This document shows, piece after piece, positions 50,301 through 61,760 of a stretch of 64,000 bases of DNA; position 1 is the first letter of the stretch; the number at the start of each line of letters is the position of its first letter. The DNA comes from Boletus sp. NGJ (lineage: Eukaryota; Basidiomycota; Agaricomycetes; Boletales; Boletaceae). The stretch is from positions 124,001-188,000 of the forward strand of contig JAGTXK010000026.1 in assembly GCA_019096195.1 (NCBI GenBank), given 5' to 3'. The notes under the pieces are model-generated. The model searched no databases, was not told where the DNA came from, and saw only the letters and a list, made by a program, of their open reading frames with translations. The position numbers and the translations under genes were made by a program.

Positions 50301-50574
50301 TACTCTTCCAAGCAGAACTCAGCATATCTCGTAACTCTCCATGGGTTTTGATCAGCTTCATTGCTTGCCCCACACTAAGGTATTTCGTGTCCATGTCACC
50401 GTTAGAGTTCTCAATGATAGCATGGAGGAGCGCGTAATATTCAAGGTCGGAACTGAGGTCGGAGACGTCACCAAAACCATCTTCAACAGCCTTATCGAGC
50501 TCGTCATGAGTGGCAGCGTCGAAGCGATCTGAGAGTATGTCGAGGGGCATGATGTCGAATTGTTGTAGTACCAA
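47396..50574 (-). CDS. Multi-exon P-loop NTPase, Crinkler/RHS-like fungal family
   Basis: About nine exons join in frame into roughly 900 residues, from MVLQQFDIMPLDIL to GKSARRA. The nucleotide-binding loop is VQSSGTGKSRVL (about 49900) and the Walker B segment is LVIAIDEAH (about 49150). Between them lies DVIVIYMNLRE plus GFPGRDPIP, an arrangement seen in NTPases of Crinkler-type and retrotransposon-hot-spot-like proteins of fungi. Checked junctions include a 50273 donor, an intron between TE and LRKKDV near 49860, one after KYEK near 49530, one after PPNQK near 48965 and one after GRPL near 48770. The C-terminal half (LRTASSKLYGAG, WVCMEANIAGS) has no recognised motif. No N-terminal Crinkler LFLAK-type leader or signal peptide is visible. 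No frame break was found. Function unknown; family assignment is moderate. Confidence 0.65.
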
Positions 50575-51590
50575 GCCATTTGACGAGTCGCTTTTATATT
50601 GTCAACGGAGAACGATTGATCCACAGCATTTGCGTTAATGCCGCATGCCGCATGTCTGTTGTTCCACATAAATGTAAACCAATGTCCAGAATGGCGGCAC
50701 AATTAACACAGTGGTACACTCCACCATCATCACGTCGTGTCCACACCATCCATAACCCCCTTTGCGTCGCCGATTTCCGTTCCGTCGATGCTTGGACGTT
50801 GGAGCGAGGTGGTTCCGCCTCGGCATCTGCCGCGACCTCTCTCGACCCCCCTGCGGCTCCTTCTTATGGTCTCTCGCCCCTCTCTCTGCACTGCCACAAC
50901 GTCGATCCTGTCAAGCTAAAGTGGTACAGTGGATATATACCCATAATGCATGTCATCGGGACTTGCAAAAACCTAGTGAATCGCCACGTTTATGCAAGAC
51001 GACAACATGTGACATGCAAATTCATAGATAATCATAATCTTCCATGCAAGAGGACCAGCATGTGGGTTGTTGATCAAGATGACGAGGGGCTCAGAATTCA
51101 ACCTGCCATCTGCAATATAGCTTTTGCAGTCGAAATTTTTTTGCAAAATTTCACCATATTGACTTTGACAAATTTATTTTAAAAATGTACTTCATTCTTG
51201 ATCCAGTGCTTTGAAAATGTCTTGAAAATTTTATTGTTGTATGTTGCTCAGTCTCTGACTGTGAACCCAGAATCCCCTGTCAAGTTGACTGCTCTCTGGT
51301 CGCCAAACCACTTTGGGGTACAATTGCAACATTTATAGGGAGTTTTACCATCACAATAATCTAGTTTTTCTTATAAAGCCTTATAAGGCCTTGGTAAGGA
51401 GACCAAGTTGTAAATCATCACTAGGGCATTCATGAGATTGGAGAAGCAGAAGGGCAAAGGTCCCCATAGACCCGCTAGACTGTCCTACATAGAATACTTG
51501 CATTCCACATGGACATAAATGAATTCAAAAAAAAAAAAAAAAAAAAACCCATGCTCCTACCACTAGTGGGGTCCTGTCCTACACTTCAGT
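50575..51590. other. Non-coding AT-rich transition region
   Basis: A 200-codon plus frame (50580-51182) has low-complexity composition and no known motif; I do not regard it as a gene. From 51120 on, composition turns AT-rich. A run of about 20 A residues is at 51529-51547 and a GCCTTATAAGGC palindrome near 51378. Confidence 0.4.
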
Positions 51591-51600
51591 CACCCTCCCA

Positions 51601-51653
51601 GGGGTACCTCATAGGTCCATCTCTCCCACTAGAGGGTTGGACCTATGAGGTGC
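51601..51653. repeat. Perfect-stem hairpin (about 17 bp arms)
   Basis: GGTACCTCATAGGTCCA is followed after an 18-base loop by its reverse complement with one mismatch. The loop contains CCCACTAGAGGG, itself nearly self-complementary. No gene spans it. It could be a transposon-end inverted repeat or a folded transcript element. Confidence 0.75.
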
Positions 51654-51989
51654 CTAGGATCAGGGAATTCCCAATAATATGGGCAACATGAATGATTAAG
51701 GACCTTTATTAGAAAATAGGTTGGTTTTCCTAGTGCCCAAAGGGAAGAGAGAATTCCCATATTGACAGGGTGTTAGGAGTCCTGCTGTGCTTTATTGCAA
51801 ATGTAATATATGCTATTTAATCATGATTTAGAACTTGAAGGAATTTCTTGTACTAATAAGGAGGTCAATTATTCATTTGAAATCAAGATAAAAAGCCTTT
51901 TATAGGACTCAGCAGAGATCTGGTGATTGTTCTCCACAGTAGAGAAAATAAGGGCAGGGTACTAAGGAATAAATTTTTATCCTCTGCAA

Positions 51990-52490
51990 AGCATATACTA
52001 TAAAATGAGACAGCTTGACTATTGAATTTAATGAGATTGGGATTACTTACAAGATAGCAAAAGTTATTGAGAAATGAGGTTTTGTTCTCAAAGCATATGC
52101 TATGAAATGGGGTAGCTTGACTGTTAAATTTGATGAGAATAGGGGGTACTTAGGACAGGCAAACTAGTAAGTGATACAATAAATCTAATATACAGCTAAG
52201 GTTGTGTGATATGTAATGCATAGTAGGCTATGAAATGGGGTAGCTTGACTGTTGAATGTAATAAGGATGGAAGGAGGTGGGAATTCCTCATTGTTCCTAG
52301 AGGTAGAGAGGAGAATTCTCAACAGCTCTGGAAAATTTCCCAAGACTCTTGGATGTGGAGAAGGGAATTCCCTAGAGCTGTTGAAATTCCCTAAGACTCC
52401 TGGATATTTGTGTAATATGTAATGCATAGTAGGCTATGAAATGGGGTAGCTTGACTGTTGAATTTGATGAGGATGGGGGAGGTGGGAATT
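51990..52490. repeat. Degenerate tandem repeat (unit of about 45 bp)
   Basis: The unit CTATGAAATGGGGTAGCTTG with a following GACTGTTGAATTTGATGAGG recurs near 51998, 52090, 52230 and 52433, spaced irregularly. Copies near 52230 and 52433 also share the preceding GTAATGCATAGTAGG. No coding content. Confidence 0.75.
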
Positions 52491-52640
52491 CCTGAAAGCC
52501 AATGGGAATTCCCTATGATTACTAGATGTGGAGATGGGAATTCTCTAAAGTCACTGGGGAATTCCCAAGGGTAGTTGGGAATTCCCCATGGTTACTGGAG
52601 ATGGCAGAGGGAATTCCCAAATGCTGCTGAAGATGGAGCT
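52270..52640. repeat. Cluster of GGGAATTCCC palindromes
   Basis: About ten perfect or one-mismatch copies of the palindrome GGGAATTCCC occur in 370 bp, with a few more between 51660 and 51760. Such dense short palindromes resemble subterminal binding sites of DNA transposons. They lie just beyond the C-terminal end of the KDZ-type transposase remnant. Confidence 0.7.
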
Positions 52641-52692
52641 GGGGATATGTAAAGAATTGCAATGACAAGACTGGATGAAAAGCAAAGTATGT

Positions 52693-53770
52693 TCAGATTT
52701 TCAGCCTCTTAGAAGGTGGAGTACAAACATCATCATCTATGGTACTAGGGAACTCAGAAAACACATCATTATTCAAGTCATCATCTTGCCCATCAAGTTG
52801 ATACTCATAGGCTAATGCAGCATCCTCAGCTTCTGCCATCAATTCATCATCACCAATATTTCCTCCTCTCTCTCCCTCCTCCTCCTCCTCCTCCTCCTCA
52901 GTCAACTCTCTTTCCTCCACTTCATCCACACTAGGCTGGTATTTTGCAACAAAATGAGCATGAACCATCAACCTCACAGGCAAAAAACTTTACTTCTGTA
53001 TGATGAGAAACTATCCAACAGGAATACAGTATACTGAGCATGTAGTCCAATAACAATCAGAAGCTTGTACTTACCATGGGCACTCTGTGGTTGATGCATG
53101 GCAAGTGCAGTGTGGCCAAGGGTGATACTTGAGGGCCCCCAGCTATCTGGCATAGCCCAAGCACAAGGTATGTGACGAACTTGTGTCTTCACACCGGACA
53201 CATAGCCTACATAATTCAACCTCATGCAAACCTAACTGGTATAGTTCATCCACATCTAGAACATGCTAGATATAAGAATATCCTTAAGACATTAAAAGCA
53301 GCAAACAACTCACCTGCTTTATCTTTTGCTTTCTGGAGATTGTTCCACTCCAAAATCATCCATTCCTGAAGAATACAACGTTCATGGCAAACTCTAGCTT
53401 CTTCCTCCACACACCGGTCATGTTCTAGCAGATGGCGAATACCAGTACACACATCTTCATCAGCAAGCCAAAGTGGTGGATCAGTAATGGCATCATCAAG
53501 ACCTATGTCTTGCCATATGTCATCATCAACATCCAGCTGAAATATAATATACCCTCACAAGATATACTAGGAGGGACAACTGCCCCAGGAGGTGCTGTGC
53601 CACCATCGATGAGTGTCGACAGCTGTTTGCAAAGAGTATTATAATTGCTGACAAGCTTGAGGACTGGTTGGTTCACATGTCGCTTGATAGCTGCTTGAAC
53701 ATTGTCCTGTAGTCGGTTCTCTACATCATGAAGAGCATATTAAGCTTCAGTATCCAAAGGTGAATAGCAC
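52693..53770 (-). mobile_element. KDZ-type DNA transposon, transposase C-terminal remnant
   Basis: Minus-strand frames give AIKRHVNQPVLKLVSNYNTL, then GGTAPPGAVVPP, then LDVDDDIWQDIGLDDA and PLWLADEDVCTGIRHLLEHDRC followed by EEEARVCHERCILQEWMILEWN. This order is the end of the transposase of the Kyakuja-Dileera-Zisupton superfamily common in mushrooms. An acidic tail (52693-52983, with a run of Glu and QLDGQDDDLNND) follows. Segments are separated by sequence with splice-like ends and by at least one stop, so the copy is probably dead. The catalytic core should lie further right but is displaced by the solo LTR at 53789 and I could not recognise it. Confidence 0.68.
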
Positions 53771-53788
53771 AGACATACCATTCACTGT

Positions 53789-54704
53789 TGTTACAGTTAG
53801 GGAAGGGGGTATATCTTTTTCTCTTCCTTCACCCCCTCCAGGACTATGGGATGACCTCTTCCTCGACTCTGACCAGGGATTCTCCTGGGATTCCCCTGCA
53901 ACACCAATACAGGCATCACCTCATTCAGAACTCCCTTTTTAGAAGATACCTATTTCGGCCATGACATAGCCCATTTCCCATTTCATTGATATATGCATTT
54001 CATCTCTGATTTGATCAATAGACATTGCCTCCCTGGCTGTGTTCTCTCATACATAGCCTAGTATTCCAACTTTCTCATTTGACTGATGTGTTGATCTCTT
54101 ATAGTAATATTCTGTCTATGACTTAATATTACCATATACAATAGGAAGCCTGCCCTAGATTGGGGAGGTCTATACATATGGGCATCTGCCCTCCATGTAA
54201 CTCTAATCTAGATCTACACAACTTCTCATGTAATCTACCCACCCCTCGGTTCCACTTCACCTCAGAAGCCTGCGCCCACTCTGGAGGTGATCACCATAGT
54301 GCTTGTGATCATTTTACTTATCACTTCACACTTGTATGGCCTCGTTGCTGTCCGCTCATGTCGCTAGCCAACGGCAACTCCAACACCAACAGAGGTTGGC
54401 CTATATAAGCCCAGGACTCCACCACTGGCACCCACATTGGTCAGGACTCTGCCACTGACCACTGTATAGGATAGGTCTGCCCTTCTTTCAGATTGTGCCA
54501 CCATTCTCAAAGTCTGAGACTCCAACATCAGTCATAGAGTAGCAGCTTCAACCCCAAGGGAGGCTTTATGTTAAAGCTAGCCATCAGTCCCCAGTCCGAG
54601 GAACCATTGGGCCTTGGGAGGTATTTTCCCCTCAAGTCTGGCTAGTCCAGTAATCACACAGGGTTGATTACTCAGGAACATGTTACTTGTTACACAGCAT
54701 AACA
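53789..54704 (+). mobile_element. Solo LTR of the Gypsy element 1 family
   Basis: The sequence matches 14146-15020 along its length at lower identity, with the same start (TGTTACAGTTA) and end (ATAACA). It is flanked by ACTGT at 53784-53788 and 54705-54709. It inserted in the KDZ-type remnant. It is much more CpG-poor than the copies in the nested stack, so it is older or more heavily mutated. Confidence 0.88.
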
Positions 54705-54879
54705 ACTGTGGTGTGGTAGACACACTCCAAACATTCAAGCTCAAACTTGCATTAATGAAGCCTCTCCCATATGTGAGTTTTCAATCCATGAGCATTCATA
54801 TATACCTAGCACCAAACCCAATCAGTCCCTAGCATCAGTAAAAACAGGACTAACTGTCCAATGCTGGACAGTACTCTGG

Positions 54880-55140
54880 ACAGTAACATAGTGCTCATAG
54901 TGAGGGTCCAACTGGATAGTGGTTTGATAGTACTATAACAGTGTCTCATACTCTGTTCATAGTATGGCCATAGTCTGTCATAGTATTCTCATAGTGTCTC
55001 ATAGTATTCTCATAGTACTTTCATAGTGGTCATAGTATTCTCATAGTGTCTCATAGTGTCTCATAGTATGTATTCTCATAGTACTTCCATAGTGGTCATA
55101 GTGATGCCATAGTATACATAGTGCTTCCATAGTGGCTTAG
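54880..55140. repeat. CATAGT-rich degenerate array (left arm)
   Basis: Dozens of CATAGT words occur with TCTCATAGTATTC variants at irregular spacing. The reverse complement (ACTATG) forms the right arm at 55775-55975. Confidence 0.85.
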
Positions 55141-55310
55141 CAATCCTAATCCTAATCCTGATCCTGATCCTAATCCAATTTCAAGCCAATTCTAATTTCA
55201 AATTCAATCAAATATTAATTCTATTAATTCTAATTCTAATTCTAATCCCAGTCCCAATCCCAGTCCTAATCCCAATCCCAATCCCAATCCTAATCCTAAT
55301 GATTTACAAA
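55140..55310. repeat. CCTAAT hexamer repeat block
   Basis: Runs of CCTAAT with CCTGAT and CCCAAT variants. The complementary TTAGGA run is at 55732-55770. The hexamer resembles but is not the fungal telomere repeat TTAGGG. Confidence 0.85.
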
Positions 55311-55479
55311 GTGAAGTGTTGACTTCATGTAATGAGTAGAGAAGGATAAAATTAAGAAACAAGAGGGTGTGGGAATGTTATTGAAGTCTGGCTTGTTTAT
55401 ATAAGAATGGTGGCACAAACAATGTCCCCTTTTTTAACACTGAGTGTGGGAAAATGGACTTGGATATTTTTTTTGAGTG

Positions 55480-55730
55480 TAGGTCTACACTTTTGGTACA
55501 CATTGTGACTACACTTTTACTACACTTTGGTGCGCATTTTTGGTACACTTTTGGTACACTTTGTTTGCTACACTGTACTACACTCTGCTACACTTTTGTT
55601 TGCTTTTTTTTACTTCACTCTGTTTGCTACGCTGTACTACACTCTTTCCTATACTTTTTGTACAACATTTGACTATACATTTGACTACACTTTTTGTGCA
55701 CTTTTTGACTACACATTTTGTATGCTTTTG
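55480..55730. repeat. TACACTTT-rich array between the repeat arms
   Basis: Repeated TACACTTTTGGTACAC-like and GACTACACTTTT-like words fill the centre. Open frames here are artefacts of the repeat. Confidence 0.75.
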
Positions 55731-55731
55731 A

Positions 55732-55975
55732 TTTAGGATTAGGATTAGGATTAGGATTAGGATTAGCTTAAAATTACTACTATGACTATGACTACTATGA
55801 ATGTACTATGAATGCTATGAAATGCTATGATACTATGATACTATGAACACTATGAATATACTATGGATACTATGAATACACTTTCAATACTATGATACTA
55901 TGAACACTATGAGTTATCTATGAAACTACTATGACTACTATGAAACTACTATGGCACTATGAGCACTATGATGAA
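55732..55975. repeat. TTAGGA run followed by ACTATG array (right arm)
   Basis: Five to six TTAGGA copies are followed by about 200 bp of ACTATG/ACTATGA words. Together with 54880-55310 this makes a mirror-ordered inverted structure. Confidence 0.85.
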
Positions 55976-57470
55976 ATCCTGTATTTACTGATGTAGGTTT
56001 CCCCCACTAGTCTGCTGTTCTCGCTGGCTGTTTTAGACTTGCAGATCTTCCAAGTTGCAGTGACAGTTTATTTTGTGCTGAGTAAGGTGGTGTGGTAAGG
56101 CGACTTTCAGGGTGTGACATGTACATTGGCCTGTAGAGTCTGTCATACAGTTGGGAGTGATGGGTTGCGGTTCATCAGAGAAATGGTTAGGAGGGAGTTT
56201 GAAGAGAGTGGGGTGCTTGAGGTTTGGGCCACTCAAGCTGCTCAGGTCATGTGACAGTCTTCATCCTCCCTCTTTTACATCTAGCTTGTCTCCTGATCCA
56301 TCTAGTACCCATCCGGCTCTGCCAATCCCTCATAGACTTAAATAGTAGGTGGAGTATAATGAATGTAACTTAGTGTGGATTATGGCGTGTGTTGCTGAAG
56401 GTTCTTTTGAAGCACCCTGAGTTGTGGATGAAGCTCAATAAGGGGCTGGGAGCGTGGGTTGGTACCGGACTATGACCCACCGGACCTACAGGTGAGACTC
56501 CTCATCTGAATCCTATTCACGTTGTTCAAGCGGTTCATCAGAATGGATTGATAAGTACTGTTTAGCCTCAATCCATTCTCACCTATTCAATCCCAGAGAT
56601 AATGACTAGTATTACGCCCCATACAACAAGCTCCTTAATGTTCTTTTCCCTCCAGATGGTTTTGGACCGCAGACCCATTGACAGTGGAGTGGTGTCAGTG
56701 GAGAGCTGATTGTATGCATGGGTGATGGTGTGCCGAGCTTCAGCAGTATAGAAACACAATTTGGTGTCGATTGCACTGACCACATGAAGCTTGAAAAGTG
56801 GGCAAATTTCCCTCAAACTTGATCAAGCAGATATGAGTTCAAACCTACTGAGGCCCTGTAGGCTTGATCTCCAGAATAAAGACCAGTACATCTCCCCAGA
56901 ACACCTGTTATTTGACCAATGGAAATTGGTGGAATCGATAGATTCGCAGGACTCCACAATTGGGCAAGCGTTGGGATTGTGATGTGCTAGAGGCAGAGGA
57001 AGCAGCTCGCCTTAAGATCATCATTTATGAGACACATCAGGCATGTGCTTGGCTTGACACTGGTGAGTGCTTGGCTTTTTGATATTCTGATGAATCTCAC
57101 ATGCCATTAGAAGAGATTGACTGATTTCGTGATTGGTTTACTTTTCACCTGTTTCATCAGCAGTTGCACCTTGTTCGGCTTTCTATCACCATCCCTATGA
57201 ACCTCAAATCACTGACAGGTTCAGTATTGTATCCCAAGTGCCTATGCCAGTGTCACAAGCACAGAAAAGTTGTGAATGTAGGTCATCGAGTCGGAGGTGG
57301 CACATGCGCTAATGTGAACATATGAATTCCTTGAAGTTTAGCTTGAAACTTCAAGTTGTCCCTTAGTCGAAAACACAGAATTCAACACATCAGTACATGC
57401 CACTACTCTGTGGACCCAATGACCTCTCGCTGAGCTGAATGGTCACAGTTGAACCTCAAGTTAGATAGAA
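55976..57470. other. AT-rich region with unassigned coding-like fragments
   Basis: A plus frame at about 56104-56265 (with FIREMVRREFEESGVLEVW) and a minus frame at 56583-56816 have protein-like composition but no family I recognise. They may be decayed transposon pieces. Nothing else is supported. Confidence 0.3.
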
Positions 57471-58259
57471 ATGTTCCAATGGTACTTGTAGATCTGATTA
57501 ATGGAAACAACGGCAGTTACTCTAACAGAACATTTAGGCTTTCATCTTGACCTCACTGTGCAGAAGCACTGCACAATGCACATGTGCCCACAACCCACCT
57601 GACAATGACGATTGTCACCACCCCCCTGTTTCAAGAGGATGACAATGCGTCATTGTGCACTCACCACCCTGCATTCCAAACCTTGCCCCCACGATGATGA
57701 CACATCATCCTCAACCCACTGCTATGACCATCCCTTTTCCTTGCTATTCTAGTCTCCTCGCCCCCACAATGAAGATGATAATGATGACAGTGATGTGTCT
57801 TCATCCCCATCACTACAACATCTGTCCCCTCACCATCCCAATCATCAAATATGAGTGCACAAACACAAACACAAACATAACACACGAGGGGTCTTCAAGG
57901 AGCCGCCCCTTGTCTCGGATAGGTTGGCTTTGCATGCAAGGGTTGGGATATTGTTTTACCACACTAGTGTTTGTTGTACAGACCAATGGAACTACTGAAG
58001 AGTTATAAATCGATCAGGACACAATGTTCCGTCTCCAGCTTGAACTGGTCAATGCCCCACTTGGGCGAGCTTACAGGTGCAGTTGGTGTACCTTCACCAC
58101 TGTGGTGGGAACAGGGCCTAGGACCATGGGTGTAAACGGTTTCCTTTCAATCCAATTCAAAGTTGTCACTAGTCAACAAGAGGGCTGGTTATCATGGTTT
58201 CAATCAGTGTATAGGCAGAAGACGCACCTCACTACATATAACAGTGCTTGCAAAAATAA

Positions 58260-61185
58260 TGTGATATCTACTACATGTCATGCATGCAAACACTTTGATC
58301 AATGTGTTCCGTCATGTGTACCTCAGTGACAACACAACAACCACATGGGATATCTGATCAAGAGGGTCCCATAGCCTGATTCTTTCTGACGCTGATCTAT
58401 TGTAAGTCTAACAATGTAGATGAGAGGAAAGTAAAGCGCACTGTTACATGGTTTTCCGTGGGTGAGGGTTGGGATGGATTAGTGGCTTGTTGTGTCTGCT
58501 GGGAGCTGAACTGATGTGATGAGGTCCATCATCACCAGAAAGAGACACACTTGGTCCACTTCACTTGCATCCACAGCACCTTGCCCACTATAAGAAGCGT
58601 CTTTGTTCAGATGTTTGGGAGTAGTGGTCTTGCCGTGCGATTTAGTCTGTAATGTGTGATGAATCTCTGCATACTACAAATCCGAGGAACAATGAACCGT
58701 TCACCATTTAATGATTTTGTTCCTTGCCAGCTAGAACATGTTTGACATAGTGTATTCAATTGTCCTTGAAGGCAATGCACTCACAGCCATCATTGAAGGT
58801 TCCTCTTGCCTATCATCCACTCTTGCTGGTGACTGGAAAGGAGATCGATGGTTGGCAGGCTTGTGTGACTTTCTGGAAGGTCAATTGGGTTTGTGTGACA
58901 CTGGGTCCTTGTTACTCTTTCTGAACCTTGTCTGGAGCCGCCTCTTGATCACCATGGTTTTGGATGACTTGAGATTTTCCTGTCGACACGCCTCTTTGGG
59001 AGAGGCTACTGGCAGGTAAACTGATGACTGTGCTATCATGTTAGATGAATCAACCGGCAGTATCTCATCCTCCTGGAGATTGGCAGAGGATGCAGTGGAC
59101 ATAGACTCCAGTAGCATCAACACAGAAGCAAGAGGAGAATAAAGTAATCACCAACCTCATTGTAGTCAAATGATTGAGGAGCGGGGGTGCTTGATGACAC
59201 CTCAGACTATGCTATCGTGAGAACTTGTTTTGAGGGGGAAATGAATGAACTCATACATCGAGGAGATCACTATCACCATCTGACTCGAGGTGACTGGGAT
59301 TCCCAGGATCTTGCTGGTGACAAAGTCAGCGAAACACTTTGGTGATGGAATGACAAAATCTGACTGGGGTGGAGTCACATACTTTGCCATTGTGGCTGCC
59401 AGATACTGAAGGCTGCCCATCTTGTTGTGGTTCCTTGCGAATAGATACCAATGTGAGAGGCAGAATGTCAGCTTACAGTGGCTCAAAAAAGTGTCCCAAT
59501 GTTTGGCTATTTTGCAAAGACTTGACATTTGCAAAAGAACCAAAAGGTATTAGCCCTAATCCTCGCCCTAAAGATGAGCCCTTAATCATATAATTTGATT
59601 GTCATGGCACTGAGATATAGCCATATTAAAGTGACATGTCATTGAGACACTTTTTTGAGCAACATTTCTATTCTTCAATTTAGTACTTTGTATGCCCTCC
59701 CTTTGCTTTTATCACTGCCTCTAGTCTTCTAGGCATACTCTCTATCAATCCTTGACACTCCTCAACCTCTATCTTCCCCCACTCCACTTCAATTTTCTCC
59801 CAAAGCTCCCATACTCCTTTTGGTGGTGTTGTATAGCTATTGAGTTTTTTTTTGAGGATTTGATTTGCCAGAGATGTTCAATGGGATTAAGGTCTGGAGA
59901 TTGTGCTGGCCAGTCAAGAAGCTTGATCCCTTGAGATTCCAGCCACTCCTTGGCTCTTTTAGAGGTGTGCTTGGGGTCATTATCTTGTTGAAAGATAATG
60001 CTCTCTTCAGGAATTCCAGAATTTTCCATGGAAGGAAGCAGATTATCCTCCAAAATGGAGACATACTGCTCAGCATTCATCCTCCCTTCAACCTCTGCAA
60101 GAATCCCCACTCCACTCCAACTCATGCATTCCCAAACCATCAAGGAACCTCCTCCAAACTTTACTGTTCCCTGAACTTCCTTGTCTTGCAAAGACTTTCC
60201 TGCCACATCTGACATGCAATGCACAAATACATGCATGGAAAGGACCATATGGCTCTGCAAGCACATCGTTCAGATGATGAAAGACGATTTTCCCATCCAG
60301 AAATAGCTGCTGTCCCTAGAGATGGCAATTGACTATATCCATTCACTGTCCTCGATGACAGGACCAGTCAGAGAGAATGTTGATGTGTCCACAAATGAAA
60401 TCAAATGGCTTTCAAAGGTGGTAATGAATTTGCCATTTGAGGCAAGAGTGAGAGAGGCGACACCACTGGGAATGTGCAGTTTGGTGAGTTGGGACCCAGT
60501 CAACACATTTTGTCATCCTTGGATATGGCAAAGATTTGTTGACCATCGCTTGACCACACAAGTGGAGTGACTGGTGCAAGTTCAGGTATGGTGGTGTCAA
60601 TGCCAGTGATGAGCTCATCACCATTGTGACTGTCGAAAATGCGAATTGAGTGACTGTAGCATGCAGTGGTGATGTGCTCGCCATTAGGGGAGAACTTGAG
60701 TCCAGTGACAGCATTGTCATGCTCAAGTGGGCCAACAAGTCACTCTCCAGTTTCAATGCTCCAAATGCTCACTTCGTTGCAGATAGTTCTGGCAGTGGCA
60801 AACTGGGTCAAATCTGGGGAAATGTCCACTGCTAACACTGGGTTTCTGCTCTCCACATCAATGACCTTTACACGCATCTCTCCGTCCCACACGTCTACTC
60901 CCCCCATAGTAGTCGCACACACTATCCGCTTGCCATTCCTTGACACAGAAATGGCATTCACTCTAATTCCTGTTTGTTTTGTGACCTCCTGACTGTCTGA
61001 AAGTCGCCATCGTCGAATACCATCTTCACTCCTGCCTAAAAGATGCTCTCTGTTAGGGTGGAATGCAACTGTGTATACTTCATCAGAGTGACCAGTGTCA
61101 AGTACTGTTGTTTGGTCTTACTAAATAGTTAGCATTGTTCAATCACACCATGGGGCTGCTACCCACCGGTGTTCATCGAAGACAT
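58260..61185 (-). pseudogene. Decayed WD40 copy 4, interrupted by Tc1/mariner
   Basis: The start region (61185, MSSMNT with a GTGGGT donor) and blades such as VDVWDGEMRVKVIDVESRN and VDISPDLTQFA match copy 3 closely. The frame then breaks (stop after IETGE near 60740) and only fragments continue. The tail exons are recognisable at 58880-59120, for example KTMVIKRRLQTRF. C-to-T and G-to-A changes dominate the differences. A transposon lies in the intron after the blade exon. Confidence 0.82.
59478..60212 (-). mobile_element. Tc1/mariner transposon, 5'-truncated
   Basis: The minus strand encodes the C-terminal half of a Tc1-type DDE transposase: FGGGSLMVWECMSW, then IIFQQDNDPKHTSKRAKEWL with the second catalytic Asp, and SPDLNPIEHLW with the third acidic residue. 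One terminal repeat, CAGTGGCTCAAAAAAGTGTC, begins at 59478 directly after TTA, consistent with insertion at TA. The other end and the N-terminal DNA-binding part are missing, and WD40 intron sequence resumes at about 60213. A frame shift after EHLWQ separates the last residues. It is a dead element inserted in the WD40 copy 4 intron. Confidence 0.85.
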
Positions 61186-61760
61186 CCTCACTACTGGTAC
61201 ACAATCGTCTGCTTCGAAGAACGGAAGAACAATGTGTTTCGGTTTACTTGTGGTATGCAAATATACTCCATACACATGTTTCCTTCTCCATGTGGTCTGT
61301 TTGCACACTGCCTCATGTCTTTTGTGCATATTCACAGCTTTGTGACCTCATTGCGACCAGGTAAACAGTCAATGTTTGCGACTGTCACTTGTCATGTCTA
61401 CACTGTGAGACTCTATTCACAACAAATTTACAATCTGCATTTGTCCAACTCACCATACAATGAATGGTACTTGTAGATCTGATTAATGGAAAAACAGTCA
61501 CAGTCACTCTAACAGAACATTTAGGCTTTCATTGTCGACCTCACCATGCAGAAGTGACCACACAATGCACGTGTACCCACAACCCACCCGATGATGACAA
61601 TTGTCACCACACCGCATCCATTTCAAGATGATGACAACACATCATTGTGCACCCACCACCCCACATTCCAGGCCTCGCCCCCACCACAAAGTACATCCCC
61701 TTGCCATTCCAGCCATCAAATATGAGCGCACAAACACAAACACAAATGTAATGCACGAGG

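Larger units (their letters stand above)
57475..61480. repeat. Segmental duplication unit 4 (decayed)
   Basis: The left part (57475-58240) is repeated at 61465-61760 plus 62802-63170. The right part (58260-61190) is a CpG-depleted copy of the WD40 unit. Units 4 and 5 are thus in direct tandem. Confidence 0.75.

Noticed and set aside
50580-51182. Plus-strand frame of 200 codons upstream of the NTPase gene
   Set aside because: The composition changes from GC-rich to AT-rich within the frame and no domain or homologous segment is visible.
52861-52905. CTC/CCT trinucleotide run as a regulatory tract
   Set aside because: It encodes the acidic Glu run in the tail of the KDZ-type transposase remnant on the minus strand.
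55454-55736. Phe/Tyr/Leu-rich frames of 60-70 codons
   Set aside because: They are translations of the TACACTTT simple-repeat array.
55140-55770. True telomere repeat tract
   Set aside because: The unit is TTAGGA/CCTAAT with variants rather than TTAGGG, and it occurs in both orientations inside the sequence.
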